The position numbers and the translations under genes are program-made. DNA of 64,000 nt from Mycobacterium sp. ACS1612 (GTDB lineage: Bacteria > Actinomycetota > Actinomycetes > Mycobacteriales > Mycobacteriaceae), in the NCBI RefSeq assembly GCF_001667505.1, contig NZ_LZHZ01000022.1, forward strand, positions 1 through 64,000. Direction: 5' to 3'. Shown piece by piece: positions 47,421 through 57,801 of the stretch (its first letter is position 1; each line of letters begins with the position of its first letter). The notes under the pieces are model-generated. The model was not told where the DNA came from, did not search any database, and was given only the letters and a program-made list of their open reading frames with translations.

Positions 47421-48738
47421 CCACGAAGCGGGATATCGCATGCGGATGCGCGGCGGGGTGGGTGTGCAGATACGACGCGTGCACGCCGCGGTCGACGGCG
47501 CCGTCGCGGACCCCGCCTGCGAAGACCCAGGCAGGCGGGTAGCTGTCGGCGAAAGTGACTGTGGTGCGGTGGAATTCGTGTCCCATCGCCCGCTCGCCGA
47601 CGGCATGCAGCGCCGAGTCGGTGACCGCGACGGCCTCCCGGTAGCCCAGGGTCAGCCGATCGGTGAACCGCGCCGATCCGGCCAGCACGCCGCACATCGG
47701 GTGCCCGTCGAGGTGGTCGACCAGATACGTCAGACCCGCGCATTCCGCCTGAATCGGCGCGCCGCCCGCGGCCAGGTGATGGATCTGTTGGCGGACAACA
47801 TCGTTGGCCGACAGATCCGTGCCGAACTGCTCGGGAAATCCGCCGGGAATCACCAGCGCATCGGTCGACGACGGCAGCGGATCGGCCAGCGGGTCGAATT
47901 CGACGACGTCGCCGCCGGCGGCCCGCAACAGTTCGCCGTGTTCGGTGTAGCCGAACGAGAAGGCCCTGCCCGCCGCCAGCGCGACCGTGACGCCCGCGGC
48001 CACCGGATCGGCCGCGGCGGGCTGCCACGGCGCGTCGGTCACCCTGCTGGCCGCCACGGCGACGACGCCCGCCAGGTCGACGTGTCTGCCCACCAGTTCG
48101 GTCATCGCGTCAACGGCGGCCCGCGCCTGCTCGCCGTGTTCGACGGCGGTGACCAGGCCGAGGTGCCGCGACGGGACGGCCAGTTCGTCGGCGCGCGGGA
48201 TCGCGCCCAGCACCGGCACGCCCGCGTGTTCGCAGGCCTGTCGCAGCACCTCCTCGTGGCGCGTCGAGCCGACGCGGTTGAGGATCGCCCCCGCGATGCG
48301 CACCGACTGGTCGAACGTCGAAAAGCCGTGCAGCAGGGCCGCGATGCTGTGGCTTTGGCCTCTGGCGTCGACTACCAGCACCACCGGCGCGCCCAGCAGC
48401 GCGGCGACGTGCGCGGTGGATCCCTGGGCCGTCGCGCTGTCGGTGATGCGGCCGTCGAACAAGCCCATCACGCCCTCGACGACGGCGATGTCGGCATCCG
48501 CACTGCCGTGCCGGTACAGCGGGCCGATCAGGTGCTCCCCCACCAGCACCGGGTCCAGGTTGCGGCCCGGCCGCAGCGCCGCCAGCGCGTGGTAGCCGGG
48601 GTCGATGAAGTCCGGGCCCACCTTGAACGGTGCGACGCGGCGCCCGGCGCGCCGCAGCGCACCCATCAAACCCGTTGCGACAGTAGTCTTTCCGCTGCCC
48701 GACGCGGGCGCGGCGATGACCACCGCTGGCGTACTCAC
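47386..48738 (-). CDS. cobB: Cobyrinate/hydrogenobyrinate a,c-diamide synthase
   Basis: 450-residue glutamine-dependent amidase of the corrin pathway. The N-terminal P-loop domain has APASGSGKTTVATGLM, VGPDFIDPGYH and VEGVMGLFDG; the C-terminal class I glutamine amidotransferase domain has the nucleophile Cys in IQAECAGLTYL and the His in YLHTHPAAHPHAI. GTG 48738 is preceded by GGAGAGGTGAC. The last nine residues (AEPRFSSRG) come from the 25-base tandem repeat and are absent from the usual family end, so the tail has been altered locally. Confidence 0.94.
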   Translation of the reverse strand: MSTPAVVIAAPASGSGKTTVATGLMGALRRAGRRVAPFKVGPDFIDPGYHALAALRPGRNLDPVLVGEHLIGPLYRHGSADADIAVVEGVMGLFDGRITDSATAQGSTAHVAALLGAPVVLVVDARGQSHSIAALLHGFSTFDQSVRIAGAILNRVGSTRHEEVLRQACEHAGVPVLGAIPRADELAVPSRHLGLVTAVEHGEQARAAVDAMTELVGRHVDLAGVVAVAASRVTDAPWQPAAADPVAAGVTVALAAGRAFSFGYTEHGELLRAAGGDVVEFDPLADPLPSSTDALVIPGGFPEQFGTDLSANDVVRQQIHHLAAGGAPIQAECAGLTYLVDHLDGHPMCGVLAGSARFTDRLTLGYREAVAVTDSALHAVGERAMGHEFHRTTVTFADSYPPAWVFAGGVRDGAVDRGVHASYLHTHPAAHPHAISRFVAAAEPRFSSRG

Positions 48739-48822
48739 GTCACCTCTCCCCGCGAGTGACCGTGTCTGCACGCCGACACGCCGCAATTGTTGGCAATTCG
48801 GGGTCGCTCGCGCCGGTGGAGT

Positions 48823-49437
48823 TCACCACTCGATGCCCTTCTGACCCTTGCGGCCGACGTCCATCGGGTGCTTCACCTTCGTCATCTCGGTCACCAGATC
48901 GGCGGCGTCGAGCAACTGCTGCGGCACATCACGGCCGGTGATCACCACATGCTGGGTCCCCGGCCGCGACGTCAGCGTCGCGACCACCGAGTCGACGGAC
49001 ACCCAGCCCCACTTCAGCGGATAGGTGAACTCGTCGAGCACATAGAAGTCGTGCCGCTGCTCGGCGAGTCGCCGCGTGATCTCGGCCCACCCATCGGCGG
49101 CGGCCGCGGCGTGGTCGACCTCGCTGCCCTGTTTACGCGACCACGACCACCCCGAGCCCATCTTGTGCCACTCGACCGGCCCGCCGACCCCGTGCTCGTC
49201 GTGCAACCGGCCCAACTCCCGGAATGCGGCCTCTTCGCCGACTTTCCACTTCGCGCTCTTGACGAATTGGAACACCGCGACGTCGAAGCCCTGGTTCCAG
49301 GCCCGCAGCGCCATGCCGAACGCCGCGGTCGACTTGCCCTTGCCCGCGCCGGTGTGCACCGCCAGCAGCGGCGCGTTGCGACGGGCGCGTGTCGTCAAGC
49401 CGTCGTCGGGGACGGTGAGCGGTTGACCCTGTGGCAT
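48823..49437 (-). CDS. cobO: Cob(I)yrinate a,c-diamide adenosyltransferase
   Basis: 204-residue CobA/CobO-type ATP:corrinoid adenosyltransferase, which attaches the upper ligand. Signature: P-loop HTGAGKGKSTAAFGMALRAW, VFQFVKSAKWKVGEEAAF, VEWHKMGSGWSWSRK and VLDEFTYPLKWGW. The start MPQGQPLTVPDDGLTTRARR matches M. tuberculosis CobO. ATG 49437 with TAAGGAG upstream, ten bases after the chelatase-like gene. Part of a minus-strand run from mqo to cysG. Confidence 0.97.
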   Translation of the reverse strand: MPQGQPLTVPDDGLTTRARRNAPLLAVHTGAGKGKSTAAFGMALRAWNQGFDVAVFQFVKSAKWKVGEEAAFRELGRLHDEHGVGGPVEWHKMGSGWSWSRKQGSEVDHAAAAADGWAEITRRLAEQRHDFYVLDEFTYPLKWGWVSVDSVVATLTSRPGTQHVVITGRDVPQQLLDAADLVTEMTKVKHPMDVGRKGQKGIEW

Positions 49438-49447
49438 CGCGGTCTCC

Positions 49448-51271
49448 TTACGCGGCAGTGCGCACGACGTCGGTGAGTGCGTCGGCGCGCAAATGCGCCA
49501 ACCGCACCGCAGGCGCGCCGAGTTGGTGGGCCAGCTGCTCCGCCAAACCCAGTCGCACATAAGAGGTTTCACAGTCCACCACGACGGCTGTTGCCCCCTC
49601 CGCGACCAGCAGGCCCGCGGCGGTCCGCGCGCGGCCCAGCGGATCGGGTCCACCCGTCGCGCGCCCGTCGGTGAGTACGACGACAAGGCTGCGCCTGACC
49701 CTGTCGCGCGCCTTCTCCCGCACCACCACGTCGCGGGCGGCCAGCAGGCCTTGCGCCAGCGGCGTTTTCCCGCCGGTGTCGAACCGCGCCAGTCGCCTGC
49801 TCGCGATGTGCACCGACGACGTCGGCGGCAACAACAGCTTGGCGTCCTGCTGCCGGAACGTGATCACCGCGACCTTGTCGCGGCGCTGGTACGCGTCGCG
49901 CAACAGCGACAGCGTCGCCCCGCCGACGGCCGACATGCGATCACGCGCAGCCATCGACCCTGATGCGTCGACGACGAAGATGACCAGATTGCCTTCGCGG
50001 CCTTCCCGTATCGACCGTCGCACGTCCTGTGCTTCCGGACGCGGTCTGCCCGGCATCCGCTGGCGACCCGCGGCGGCCAACAGCGTCCCGAACACGTGCA
50101 CGCCGTGCCCCGCGTCCCAGTCGTCCGTCGCCGCGATCGCCTTTCCGGTGCGGTTGCGGGCCCGCGACCGACGGCCGGGTGCGCCGTCGCCGACGCCGGG
50201 CACCACCAGCGCCCTCGTCCGGAACACCGGTGATGGCGCCGCGCTCGGCCGGGTGGCTGAGTTCGAATTATGTTGTGGCACAGAATCGTCAGGACCAGAC
50301 GATTTGCCCCCGCCCGGCGGGGGATCCGGGTCGGGCTCGGGCTCGTCGGCCGTTTCGCCGGCCTGTGCCATCGCGTCGTCGAGTTGGTCCTGATCCAGTC
50401 CGGGGTCGTCGAACGGGTCACGCCGCCGCCGGTGCGGCAGCGCCAGTTCGGCGGCCACCCGAATGTCCTCTTCGCCCACCGTATCGGCGCCCCGCCAGGC
50501 CGCGTGCGCGACGGCCGTGCGCGCCACCACCAAATCGGCGCGCATACCGTCGACGTCGAACGCCGCGCACAGCGCCGCGATGCGTCGTAATTCGCTGTCC
50601 GGCAACGGCACTGACGCCACCCGCGCACGCGCATCGGCGACGCGGCGGGCCAACTCGGCGTCCGCGGACGCATAGCGCTCGGCGAATCCGGCGGGGTCGG
50701 CCTCGAACGCCATCCGCTGCCGGATCACCTCGGCGCGCACCTCCACGTCGCGGGAGGCCTGCACATCGACGGTCAACCCGAACCTGTCGAGAAGCTGCGG
50801 TCGCAGTTCGCCTTCTTCGGGGTTCATCGTGCCGATGAGCACGAAGCGCGCCTCGTAGTTGTGCGAAACACCGTCGCGCTCAACGTGAACCCGCCCCATC
50901 GCCGCGGCATCGAGAATCACGTCGACCAGATGGTCGTGCAGCAGGTTGACCTCGTCGACGTACACCACGCCGCCGTGCGCGCGGGCCAGCAGACCCGGCG
51001 AGAACGCGTGCTCCCCGTCGCGCAGGACCTTCTGCAGATCCAGCGACCCGACCACCCGGTCCTCGGTCGCGCCGATCGGCAACTCGACCAGTGCCGCGCC
51101 GTCGATGTCGGCCAGCACATGCGCCAACGCGCGCACCGCCGTCGACTTCGCGGTGCCCTTCTCACCGCGGATCAGCACACCGCCGATCTCCGGTCGCACC
51201 GCACACAACAGCAGCGCCAACCGCAGCCGCTCATGGCCGACGATCGCGCTGAACGGATAGCCCGGCGTCAC
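49448..51271 (-). CDS. Magnesium/cobalt-chelatase-like AAA+ and VWA fusion
   Basis: 607 residues combining ChlI and ChlD modules. The N-terminal AAA+ domain has Walker [11 protein letters not shown] (36-43), Walker [21 protein letters not shown] and sensor [20 protein letters not shown]. An acidic Pro-rich linker lies near 300-330. The C-terminal VWA domain has the MIDAS motif [13 protein letters not shown] and [11 protein letters not shown]. With no chlorophyll genes around and cobO, cobB and cysG next to it, I infer a motor for cobalt insertion with a CobN-type subunit, which is not in this window. GTG 51271 overlaps the GNAT stop as GTGA. Confidence 0.9.
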   Translation of the reverse strand: MTPGYPFSAIVGHERLRLALLLCAVRPEIGGVLIRGEKGTAKSTAVRALAHVLADIDGAALVELPIGATEDRVVGSLDLQKVLRDGEHAFSPGLLARAHGGVVYVDEVNLLHDHLVDVILDAAAMGRVHVERDGVSHNYEARFVLIGTMNPEEGELRPQLLDRFGLTVDVQASRDVEVRAEVIRQRMAFEADPAGFAERYASADAELARRVADARARVASVPLPDSELRRIAALCAAFDVDGMRADLVVARTAVAHAAWRGADTVGEEDIRVAAELALPHRRRRDPFDDPGLDQDQLDDAMAQAGETADEPEPDPDPPPGGGKSSGPDDSVPQHNSNSATRPSAAPSPVFRTRALVVPGVGDGAPGRRSRARNRTGKAIAATDDWDAGHGVHVFGTLLAAAGRQRMPGRPRPEAQDVRRSIREGREGNLVIFVVDASGSMAARDRMSAVGGATLSLLRDAYQRRDKVAVITFRQQDAKLLLPPTSSVHIASRRLARFDTGGKTPLAQGLLAARDVVVREKARDRVRRSLVVVLTDGRATGGPDPLGRARTAAGLLVAEGATAVVVDCETSYVRLGLAEQLAHQLGAPAVRLAHLRADALTDVVRTAA

Positions 51272-51726
51272 GTGTGCACGCCCGCCTTGATCATCGGCAC
51301 GTGCGGGATGCCGTCGTCGAGGAACTCGTCACCGTCGCGAACGAAGCCGTGCCTGCCGTACATCTCCTCGAGGTAGGTCTGCGAGTTGATGCGGCACGGA
51401 TAGTCGCCGACCTCCGCCAAGGCGGCTTGCAGCAGCCGGTTGGTGTGGCCGTGGCCGCGCGCACTGCGTTTGGTGCAGACCCGCCCGATGCGGAAGCCCT
51501 TGTGCCCGCCCGGATGTTCCTCCATCAGCCGCAGCGTCGAGATGACCTCGCCGTCGGGCGTTTCCAACCAGAAGTGCCGGGTTTCGGCATCCAGGTCGCG
51601 GCCGTCCAACTCCGGATACGGGGTGGCCTGCTCCACCACGAACACCTCGACGCGCAGCTTGAGCAGCTCGTAGAGGGTCGCGGCGTCCAGGTCCTTGGCC
51701 CAACTGCGGCGCAACGCAACCGTCAT
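51268..51726 (-). CDS. GNAT-family N-acetyltransferase (ElaA-like)
   Basis: 152 residues. The acetyl-CoA-binding motif A is [20 protein letters not shown], and the N-terminal part [20 protein letters not shown] with PYPELDGRD is typical of ElaA-type acetyltransferases. The substrate is unknown. ATG 51726 overlaps the mqo stop (ATGA) and its own stop overlaps the chelatase start (GTGA), so it is coupled on both sides, in the same order as Rv2850c-Rv2852c. Confidence 0.9.
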   Translation of the reverse strand: MTVALRRSWAKDLDAATLYELLKLRVEVFVVEQATPYPELDGRDLDAETRHFWLETPDGEVISTLRLMEEHPGGHKGFRIGRVCTKRSARGHGHTNRLLQAALAEVGDYPCRINSQTYLEEMYGRHGFVRDGDEFLDDGIPHVPMIKAGVHT

Positions 51727-53222
51727 CGGGCCGTCACCGACTCATTCAATTTCAGTACCTTGGTGCCCCACGACCAGACCTCCTCGAACAGCGCCGGTTC
51801 CTTCGACAATGCGGTGCCGAGCGACGGCACCATCTCCTTGAGCTTGGGCAACCACGTCGGATAGCGGTCGGGAAAACAACGCTGCATGACGTCGAGCATC
51901 GCAGGCACCGCAGTCGACGCGCCGGGCGAGGCACCCAGCAGCCCGGCGATCGTGCCGTCGGCGGCGGCCAACACCGAGGTGCCGAAGTCCAACACGCCGC
52001 GACCGCCCTTGACCCGACGGATCACCTGCACCCGCTGCCCGGCCACATCCAACTGCCAGTCGGAATCGACTGCGCCAGGCATGAATTCGCGCAGCGCATG
52101 CACGCGTTCGGAATCCGGCTGCACCAGCTGGCCGATCAGATACTTGACGAACTTGGTCTGCGACGCCGCGGCGGTGACCATCGGCATCAGGTTGTTCGGC
52201 CGCACCGACAACAGCAGATCAGTCGGATTGCCGTGCTTCAAGAACCTCGGTGACCAGGCGGCGAACGGCCCGAACACCAGCCACGGCTTGCCGTTGATCA
52301 CCCTGGCGTCCAGATGAGAGCCGGCCATCGGCGGCGCCCCCGGTGGCGGCATGCCGTACACCTTGGCGCGGTGCGCGGCAGTCAGCGCGGGCCGGTCGCT
52401 GCGCAGGAACGCACCGCCGACCGGAAAACCCCCGAACCCGGCGGATTCGGCGATGCCGGACTTCTGCAACAGCGGAATGGTGCCGCCGCCTGCCCCGACG
52501 AACACGAACTTGGCGGTCAGCTTTCGCGTCTCCCCGGTGCGGCGGTTGGCGACCGACAGTGTCCAACTGCCGTCGGCCTGCTTGCTGAGACGCCGCACTT
52601 CGTGGCCGAACATCGTGGCCATGCCCTGGGCGGCGCCATAGCTGATGAGCTGTCGTGACAACGCCCCGAAATCGACGTCGGTGCCGTCCTGCGCCCACGC
52701 CAGCGCGATCGGCTCGGCGAAATCGCGCCCCCGGGCCATCAGCGGTAGCCGTCTGGCGAATTCGTCGCGGTCCTCGATCAGCTCCAGCGAGGCGAACAGC
52801 GGATTGCCGACGAGCGCGTCGTGCCGCCGTTTCAGGTAGCCGACGGGTCCTGCGCCGCGCACGAAGCTGACGTGTGGGATCGGATGCAGAAAGCCGCGGA
52901 CGTCGGGCAGCAGCCCGTTTTCCACGGCGTACGCCCAGAACTGGCGGGTCACCTGGAACTGCTCGTTGACCTGGACGGCCTTGCTGATCTCGATCGAACC
53001 GTCCGGGCGCTCCGGCGTGTAGTTGAGCTCGCACAGCCCGGCGTGCCCGGTGCCCGCGTTGTGCCACGCGTAGCTGCTCTCGGCCGCCGCCGCGTCCAAC
53101 CGCTCGATCAGGGTGATCGACCAGTCCGGCGCCACCTGCCGCAACAGCGCGCCCAGCGTGGCGCTCATGATGCCGGCGCCTACCAGCACGACGTCGGTCT
53201 GTGCGGTCTTCGGGTCAGACAT
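51723..53222 (-). CDS. mqo: Malate:quinone oxidoreductase
   Basis: 499-residue membrane-associated FAD enzyme that oxidises malate to oxaloacetate and reduces quinone, an alternative to malate dehydrogenase in the TCA cycle. The FAD motif is [40 protein letters not shown] and the C-terminal [20 protein letters not shown] are diagnostic. ATG 53222. It heads a minus-strand chain mqo-GNAT-chelatase-cobO-cobB with overlaps. It is divergent from the hydrolase gene, with 66 bases between starts. Confidence 0.96.
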   Translation of the reverse strand: MSDPKTAQTDVVLVGAGIMSATLGALLRQVAPDWSITLIERLDAAAAESSYAWHNAGTGHAGLCELNYTPERPDGSIEISKAVQVNEQFQVTRQFWAYAVENGLLPDVRGFLHPIPHVSFVRGAGPVGYLKRRHDALVGNPLFASLELIEDRDEFARRLPLMARGRDFAEPIALAWAQDGTDVDFGALSRQLISYGAAQGMATMFGHEVRRLSKQADGSWTLSVANRRTGETRKLTAKFVFVGAGGGTIPLLQKSGIAESAGFGGFPVGGAFLRSDRPALTAAHRAKVYGMPPPGAPPMAGSHLDARVINGKPWLVFGPFAAWSPRFLKHGNPTDLLLSVRPNNLMPMVTAAASQTKFVKYLIGQLVQPDSERVHALREFMPGAVDSDWQLDVAGQRVQVIRRVKGGRGVLDFGTSVLAAADGTIAGLLGASPGASTAVPAMLDVMQRCFPDRYPTWLPKLKEMVPSLGTALSKEPALFEEVWSWGTKVLKLNESVTAR

Positions 53223-53288
53223 CGCTGTTCAGGCTATCCCGCCGGGCTCGGCCCGGGTCGATACGGGCGCGCCGTTAAGGTGGCTGTT

Positions 53289-54302
53289 GTGCCTGGATGG
53301 GAGCCCGATGTGCTGCCTGGCTATTGGCAGCAGACATTTCAGCTCGGCCCGGATCCGGACGGCGAGGGCGACCTGGTCGCCACGTTGGTGCGCCGCGGCG
53401 AGGCCGACCCGTCCGCGAAACACGCCGTGCTGCTGGTGCACGGGTTCACCGACTACTTCTTCAACACCGACCAGGCCGACCACGCCGCCGCCAGAGGCTT
53501 CGCCGTCTACGCACTCGACCTGAACAAGTGCGGGCGGTCGTGGCGCGAGGGCCAGACACCGCATTTCACCACCGACCTGGCCCGCTACGACGCCGAACTC
53601 GAGCGGACGCTCGACGTGATCGCGCAGGAATCACCCAAGGCCGCCATTCTGATCAACGGCCATTCCACCGGCGGCCTCATCGTCGCGCTGTGGCTGGACC
53701 GGGTGCGGCGCCGCGGTGACACCGCCAGGCGACGCATCGCGGGCCTGGTCCTCAACAGTCCGTGGCTGGATCTGCAGGGCCCCGCGATTCTGCGCACCGC
53801 GCCGACGGGCGCCGTGATCGGCGCCATCTCCCGGCTCCGCAAGACGCGGGTGCTGAGGTCGCCCACCGAGGGCGGTTACGGCGCGACGCTGCACCGGGAA
53901 TACGGCGGTGAATTCGACTACAACCTGGCGTGGAAGCCGATCGGCGGGTTCCCCGTCACGTTCGGCTGGCTGCACGCGATCCGCCGGGCGCACGCCAGGC
54001 TGCACCGCGGTCTCGACGTCGGCGTGCCCAACCTGATCCTGCGGTCCGACCGCAGCGTGCGCGAAGCCAGGGACCCCGACAAGATCCAGCGCGGCGACGC
54101 GGTGCTCGACGTCAAGCAGATCGCGCGCTGGGCGGGCTGCATCGGCAACCACTCGACGATCGTGCCGATTGCCGACGCCAAGCACGACGTCTTCTTGTCG
54201 GTGCCCGAGTCGCGGCAAGCGGCGTACCGGGCACTCGACCAGTGGCTGGATTTGTATCTGGCCGAACCCACCGATGCGCCAACCCGATCCGAACGAGGGT
54301 GA
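53289..54302 (+). CDS. Alpha/beta hydrolase (monoacylglycerol-lipase-like), Rv2854-like
   Basis: 337 residues. Oxyanion-hole motif [11 protein letters not shown], nucleophile elbow NGHSTGGL, acid probably in the [12 protein letters not shown] region, and catalytic His in [10 protein letters not shown]. The fold suggests a lysophospholipase or serine esterase. The start is uncertain: GTG 53289 gives [13 protein letters not shown], fitting the family; GTG 53280 adds three residues. It is followed four bases later by mtr, so the two are co-transcribed, as in M. tuberculosis. No signal peptide. Confidence 0.9.
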   Translation: MPGWEPDVLPGYWQQTFQLGPDPDGEGDLVATLVRRGEADPSAKHAVLLVHGFTDYFFNTDQADHAAARGFAVYALDLNKCGRSWREGQTPHFTTDLARYDAELERTLDVIAQESPKAAILINGHSTGGLIVALWLDRVRRRGDTARRRIAGLVLNSPWLDLQGPAILRTAPTGAVIGAISRLRKTRVLRSPTEGGYGATLHREYGGEFDYNLAWKPIGGFPVTFGWLHAIRRAHARLHRGLDVGVPNLILRSDRSVREARDPDKIQRGDAVLDVKQIARWAGCIGNHSTIVPIADAKHDVFLSVPESRQAAYRALDQWLDLYLAEPTDAPTRSERG

Positions 54303-54306
54303 TCAC

Positions 54307-55722
54307 ATGAGCCATTTCGACATCGCAATCATCGGCACCGGTTCGGGTAACTCGATCCTCGACGAGCGCTACGCCGACAAGAAGGTGGCGATATGCGAGC
54401 AGGGCACCTTCGGCGGCACCTGCCTCAACGTCGGCTGCATCCCGACGAAGATGTTCGTCTACGCCGCCGATGTCGCCCAAAGTGCCCGGGAGTCATCACG
54501 ATTCGGTGTCGACGCACACATCGACGGGGTGCGGTGGACGGACATCGTCTCGCGGGTGTTCGGCCGTATCGACCCGATCGCTCTCGGCGGTGAGAACTAC
54601 CGCCGGTCCTCACCGAACGTGCAGGTGTTCGCCAGTCACACCCGGTTCCGGCCGACGCTGCCCGACGGCCGCTACGCGCTGCGCACCGAGGACGGCGACG
54701 AGTTCACCGCCGATCAGGTGGTGATCGCGGCCGGGTCCCGCGCCGTGGTGCCCGACGCGGTGGCCGAATGCGGCGTACCGCACCACACCAGCGACACCGT
54801 CATGCGCATCGCCGAGGTGCCCGAGCACGTCGTCATCATCGGCGGCGGGTTCGTGGCTTGTGAGTTCGCCCACGTCTTTTCGTCGCTCGGCAGCCGGGTG
54901 ACGATGTTGATCCGCGGCAGCTCGCTACTGCGCGGGCACGACGACGACATCACGATGCGCTTCACCGACCTCGCCAGCCGCAAGTGGGAGATCCGCAACC
55001 ACCATGAGTTGGCCGACGCCCGCGCGGTCGGCGACGGGGTGGAGATTCGGTGCACGGACGGCTCGACGGTGCGCGGCGACGTGCTGCTGGTGGCGACCGG
55101 CCGGGTGCCCAACGGCGACCTGCTGGACGCCGAACACGCGGGTGTGAAGGTCAACGCGGGCGGCCAGGTGGTGGTGGATCAGTTCCAACGCACCTCGGCG
55201 CGCAACATCTTCGCGCTGGGCGACGTGTCATCGGACTATCAGCTCAAGCACGTCGCGAACCACGAGGCCCGCGTCGTCAAGCACAACCTGTTGCAGGATT
55301 GGGACGACACCGAGGCGCTGATGCCGTCCAGTCACCGGTATGTGCCGTCAGCGGTGTTCACCGAGCCACAGATCGCCAGCGTCGGCCTCACCGAAAACGA
55401 GGCCAGAGCAAAGGGTTTCAACATCAAGGTGAAGATCCAGGACTTCGGTGACGTGGCGTACGGCTGGGCGATGGAGGACACCACCGGCATCGCGAAGATC
55501 ATCGTCGACGAGGACACCGGGCTGCTGCTCGGCGCGCACATCATGGGGCACCAGGCGTCCTCGCTGATCCAGCCGCTGATCCAGGCGATGGCGTTCGACC
55601 TGCCGGCTCAGGAGATGGCCCGCGGCCAGTACTGGATCCACCCGGCGCTGCCCGAGGTGGTCGAGAACGCGTTGCTGACGCTATGCGGCGAGCCGCCGTG
55701 GCCGCCGTCCAAACGACACTAG
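54307..55722 (+). CDS. mtr: Mycothione reductase
   Basis: 471-residue FAD-dependent disulfide reductase that uses NADPH to reduce mycothiol disulfide, the actinobacterial thiol buffer. The redox-active Cys pair is C39/C44 in [13 protein letters not shown]; the NADPH-binding motif is [20 protein letters not shown]; the catalytic His-Glu pair lies in [20 protein letters not shown] 54307. Its TAG stop overlaps the nicT stop in the sequence CTAG, so the convergent genes leave no spacer and no room for a separate terminator. Confidence 0.96.
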   Translation: MSHFDIAIIGTGSGNSILDERYADKKVAICEQGTFGGTCLNVGCIPTKMFVYAADVAQSARESSRFGVDAHIDGVRWTDIVSRVFGRIDPIALGGENYRRSSPNVQVFASHTRFRPTLPDGRYALRTEDGDEFTADQVVIAAGSRAVVPDAVAECGVPHHTSDTVMRIAEVPEHVVIIGGGFVACEFAHVFSSLGSRVTMLIRGSSLLRGHDDDITMRFTDLASRKWEIRNHHELADARAVGDGVEIRCTDGSTVRGDVLLVATGRVPNGDLLDAEHAGVKVNAGGQVVVDQFQRTSARNIFALGDVSSDYQLKHVANHEARVVKHNLLQDWDDTEALMPSSHRYVPSAVFTEPQIASVGLTENEARAKGFNIKVKIQDFGDVAYGWAMEDTTGIAKIIVDEDTGLLLGAHIMGHQASSLIQPLIQAMAFDLPAQEMARGQYWIHPALPEVVENALLTLCGEPPWPPSKRH

Positions 55723-56813
55723 GACGCGTCCACGGCTGGCGCCCAACGCTTTTCGACCTGCCCGAAGCGCCAGACCGCCACGGCGATCAGCCATGCCGCG
55801 ATGAACAGCCCGACGATCATGAAGCCGACGAACTCGAGGTTCGCCGACGCGATCGCGGCCAGCGGACCCGAGTGGATGCCGAACCGCTCAGCCACCAGAC
55901 CCGAGAGCAGGATGACGCCGATCACCAGCGCGACGATCACCGACAGCACCGTCACGGTGAGGTTGTAGTACACCTTGCGGACGGGCTGCAGGAACGCCCA
56001 CCCGTAGGCTCTGGACATCAGGATGCCGTCGACCGCGTCGAACAGGCTCATGCCCGCGGCGAACAGCACCGGCAGCACCAGGATGGCGTACCAGGGCAGC
56101 GTGAACGCCGCCGTTCCCGCGGCGAGCACCAGCAGCGCCACCTGCGTTGCGGTGTCGAAGCCGAGGCCCATCAGCAGGCCGACCGGGTACAGGTGCCACG
56201 GCTTGCTGACCCGGCGCATCACCCTGGCGAAGATCCTGGCCAGAAATCCGCGGCTGGCGAGTTGCCGTTCGAGTTCGGCCTCGTCGAGGTCGCCGCTGCG
56301 CATCCGGCGGAACACCTTGGCGATGCCCACCGCCGCGAACATGTTCGACAGCCCGATCAGAATCAGGAAGGTGCCAGCCACCAGTGAGCCGATCAGGCCG
56401 AGCGTCTGCAGTAGCGGCGAACCCTCGTCCTGCACCGGGCCCACCACCGCGCGCACGCCGATCGCCAGCAGGAACGCCAGCCCGAACACCACGCTGGAAT
56501 GTCCCAGTGAGAACCAGAATCCCGCCGACAGCGATCTGGTGCCCTCACCCACCAACTTGCGGGTGGTGTTGTCGATGACGGCGATGTGGTCGGCGTCGAA
56601 CGCGTGGCGCACCCCGAGCAGGTATGCGGTCACGCCGAGTCCGACGCCGAACACCCCGGCCGATCCCAGGGTGATGTGCTGCGGCGCCACCCCGAAGACC
56701 AGCACGCCCCAGCCGAACAGGTGGAGCGCGGAGACCACGCCGCCCATCGCGGTGATCGTCGTCCAGTCCGTACGGTCGAATCGCTTGCTGTCAGGCTGTT
56801 CGACGACGGTCAT
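55719..56813 (-). CDS. nicT: High-affinity nickel/cobalt permease NicT
   Basis: 364-residue NiCoT-family transporter with about eight membrane helices. The metal-selective signature in helix 2 is [14 protein letters not shown] (H70, D73, D75, H76), with [17 protein letters not shown] and [12 protein letters not shown] further on. It supplies nickel (urease, hydrogenase) or cobalt; nearby cob genes make cobalt plausible. ATG 56813. A perfect 7+7 inverted repeat lies 26 bases upstream, a likely metal-regulator operator. There is no riboswitch-sized leader. Confidence 0.95.
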   Translation of the reverse strand: MTVVEQPDSKRFDRTDWTTITAMGGVVSALHLFGWGVLVFGVAPQHITLGSAGVFGVGLGVTAYLLGVRHAFDADHIAVIDNTTRKLVGEGTRSLSAGFWFSLGHSSVVFGLAFLLAIGVRAVVGPVQDEGSPLLQTLGLIGSLVAGTFLILIGLSNMFAAVGIAKVFRRMRSGDLDEAELERQLASRGFLARIFARVMRRVSKPWHLYPVGLLMGLGFDTATQVALLVLAAGTAAFTLPWYAILVLPVLFAAGMSLFDAVDGILMSRAYGWAFLQPVRKVYYNLTVTVLSVIVALVIGVILLSGLVAERFGIHSGPLAAIASANLEFVGFMIVGLFIAAWLIAVAVWRFGQVEKRWAPAVDAS

Positions 56814-56838
56814 GGGGCGAGCCTATGCCGCCATCGGT

Positions 56839-56862
56839 TCATCTGTCTAGATGTTCAGATGA
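56839..56862. promoter_or_regulatory. 24-base inverted repeat upstream of nicT
   Basis: TCATCTG (56839-56845) and its exact complement CAGATGA (56856-56862) flank ten bases, TCTAGATGTT. The dyad ends directly at the stop of the upstream methyltransferase and lies 26 bases from the nicT ATG, within the only space for its promoter. It suits an ArsR/SmtB- or NikR-like metal-sensing dimer; the regulator is not in this window. Confidence 0.55.
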
Positions 56863-57708
56863 TCATGCCAACCGTTTGGTCGCGGTGACCAACAGATACT
56901 CGGCGTTCCACCCACCGTCTTGCTGCCACTCTGTCAGGAAAGCCTCCAAGTCGCGATCCAGGGCGTCGACGCGGTCGGGTTTGTCCTGGTTGAACCGGTA
57001 GGTCGCGATGGTCGGGCCGTAGTTGCGCTTCCAGTACTCGCGGAACTCGACCGGGTCGGTGCAGTGGTCGAGCCGCACGGTCTGCCGCCGCGCCGTCAGG
57101 TCGGCGATTCGGTCACCCAACAGCGACCGCACATGGTCCTCGTTGCCCCACAGCGGCGCCGGACTGGCGCCGGGCGGGGGCGGCGGAGCGTACGGCTTCA
57201 TCGTGGCAAACAGGTTGCCGAGGAAACCGTCGGGCGTCCAGTTGATCAGGCCGATGGTGCCCCCCGGCCTGCACACCCGGATCAACTCGTCGGCGGCCAC
57301 CTGGTGGTGCGGAGCGAACATCACCCCGACGCAGGACATCACAACGTCGAAACTGTTGTCCGCGAACGGCATTGCCTCCGCATCGGCCTCGACCCACTCG
57401 AGTTCTACGCCGCGTTCGGCCGCGATCCGCCTGCCGGTGTCGAAAAGTTCCGGGGTCAGGTCACTGGCGGTCACGATCGCACCGGCCTGCGCGGCGGGAA
57501 TCGCCGCGTTGCCCGAACCGGCTGCCACGTCCAGCACGCGGTCACCTGGTTTCACTCCGGTAGTCCGCACAAGCTCGGGCCCGAGCGCGGGGATGAGTTC
57601 GGCGGCGACAGCCGGATAGTCACCCGACGCCCACAGCGCGCGGTGTTTGGCCTTGAGCGCCCGGTCGGCGCCCGCGTCGTACAGCCGTTCTTGTTCAGCA
57701 GTGCTCAC
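56863..57708 (-). CDS. SAM-dependent methyltransferase, UbiE-like
   Basis: 281 residues. Motif I VLDVAAGSGNAAI, strand 2 TASDLTPELFD, then EADAEAMPFADNSFDVVMSC and RVCRPGGTIGLINWTPDGFL place it among UbiE/methyltransferase11 proteins with a substrate-binding C-terminal part. The acceptor is unknown. ATG 57708 with GGAGGAC-like sequence upstream. It lies 49 bases before nicT on the same strand and 93 bases after the AfsR-type regulator; it could be co-transcribed with either. Confidence 0.87.
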   Translation of the reverse strand: MSTAEQERLYDAGADRALKAKHRALWASGDYPAVAAELIPALGPELVRTTGVKPGDRVLDVAAGSGNAAIPAAQAGAIVTASDLTPELFDTGRRIAAERGVELEWVEADAEAMPFADNSFDVVMSCVGVMFAPHHQVAADELIRVCRPGGTIGLINWTPDGFLGNLFATMKPYAPPPPPGASPAPLWGNEDHVRSLLGDRIADLTARRQTVRLDHCTDPVEFREYWKRNYGPTIATYRFNQDKPDRVDALDRDLEAFLTEWQQDGGWNAEYLLVTATKRLA

Positions 57709-57801
57709 AATCGTCCTCCTCAGGTCTACTGCTGATATTCACGGTGGCTTACGGGCATTCGACGACGGTTCGGCGATCGTGAAATGCGCAGGTCAAACTG
57801 C

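Noticed and set aside
56814..56862. Cobalamin or nickel riboswitch upstream of nicT
   Set aside because: Only 49 bases separate nicT from the previous gene. That is too short for either fold; only the inverted repeat is supported.
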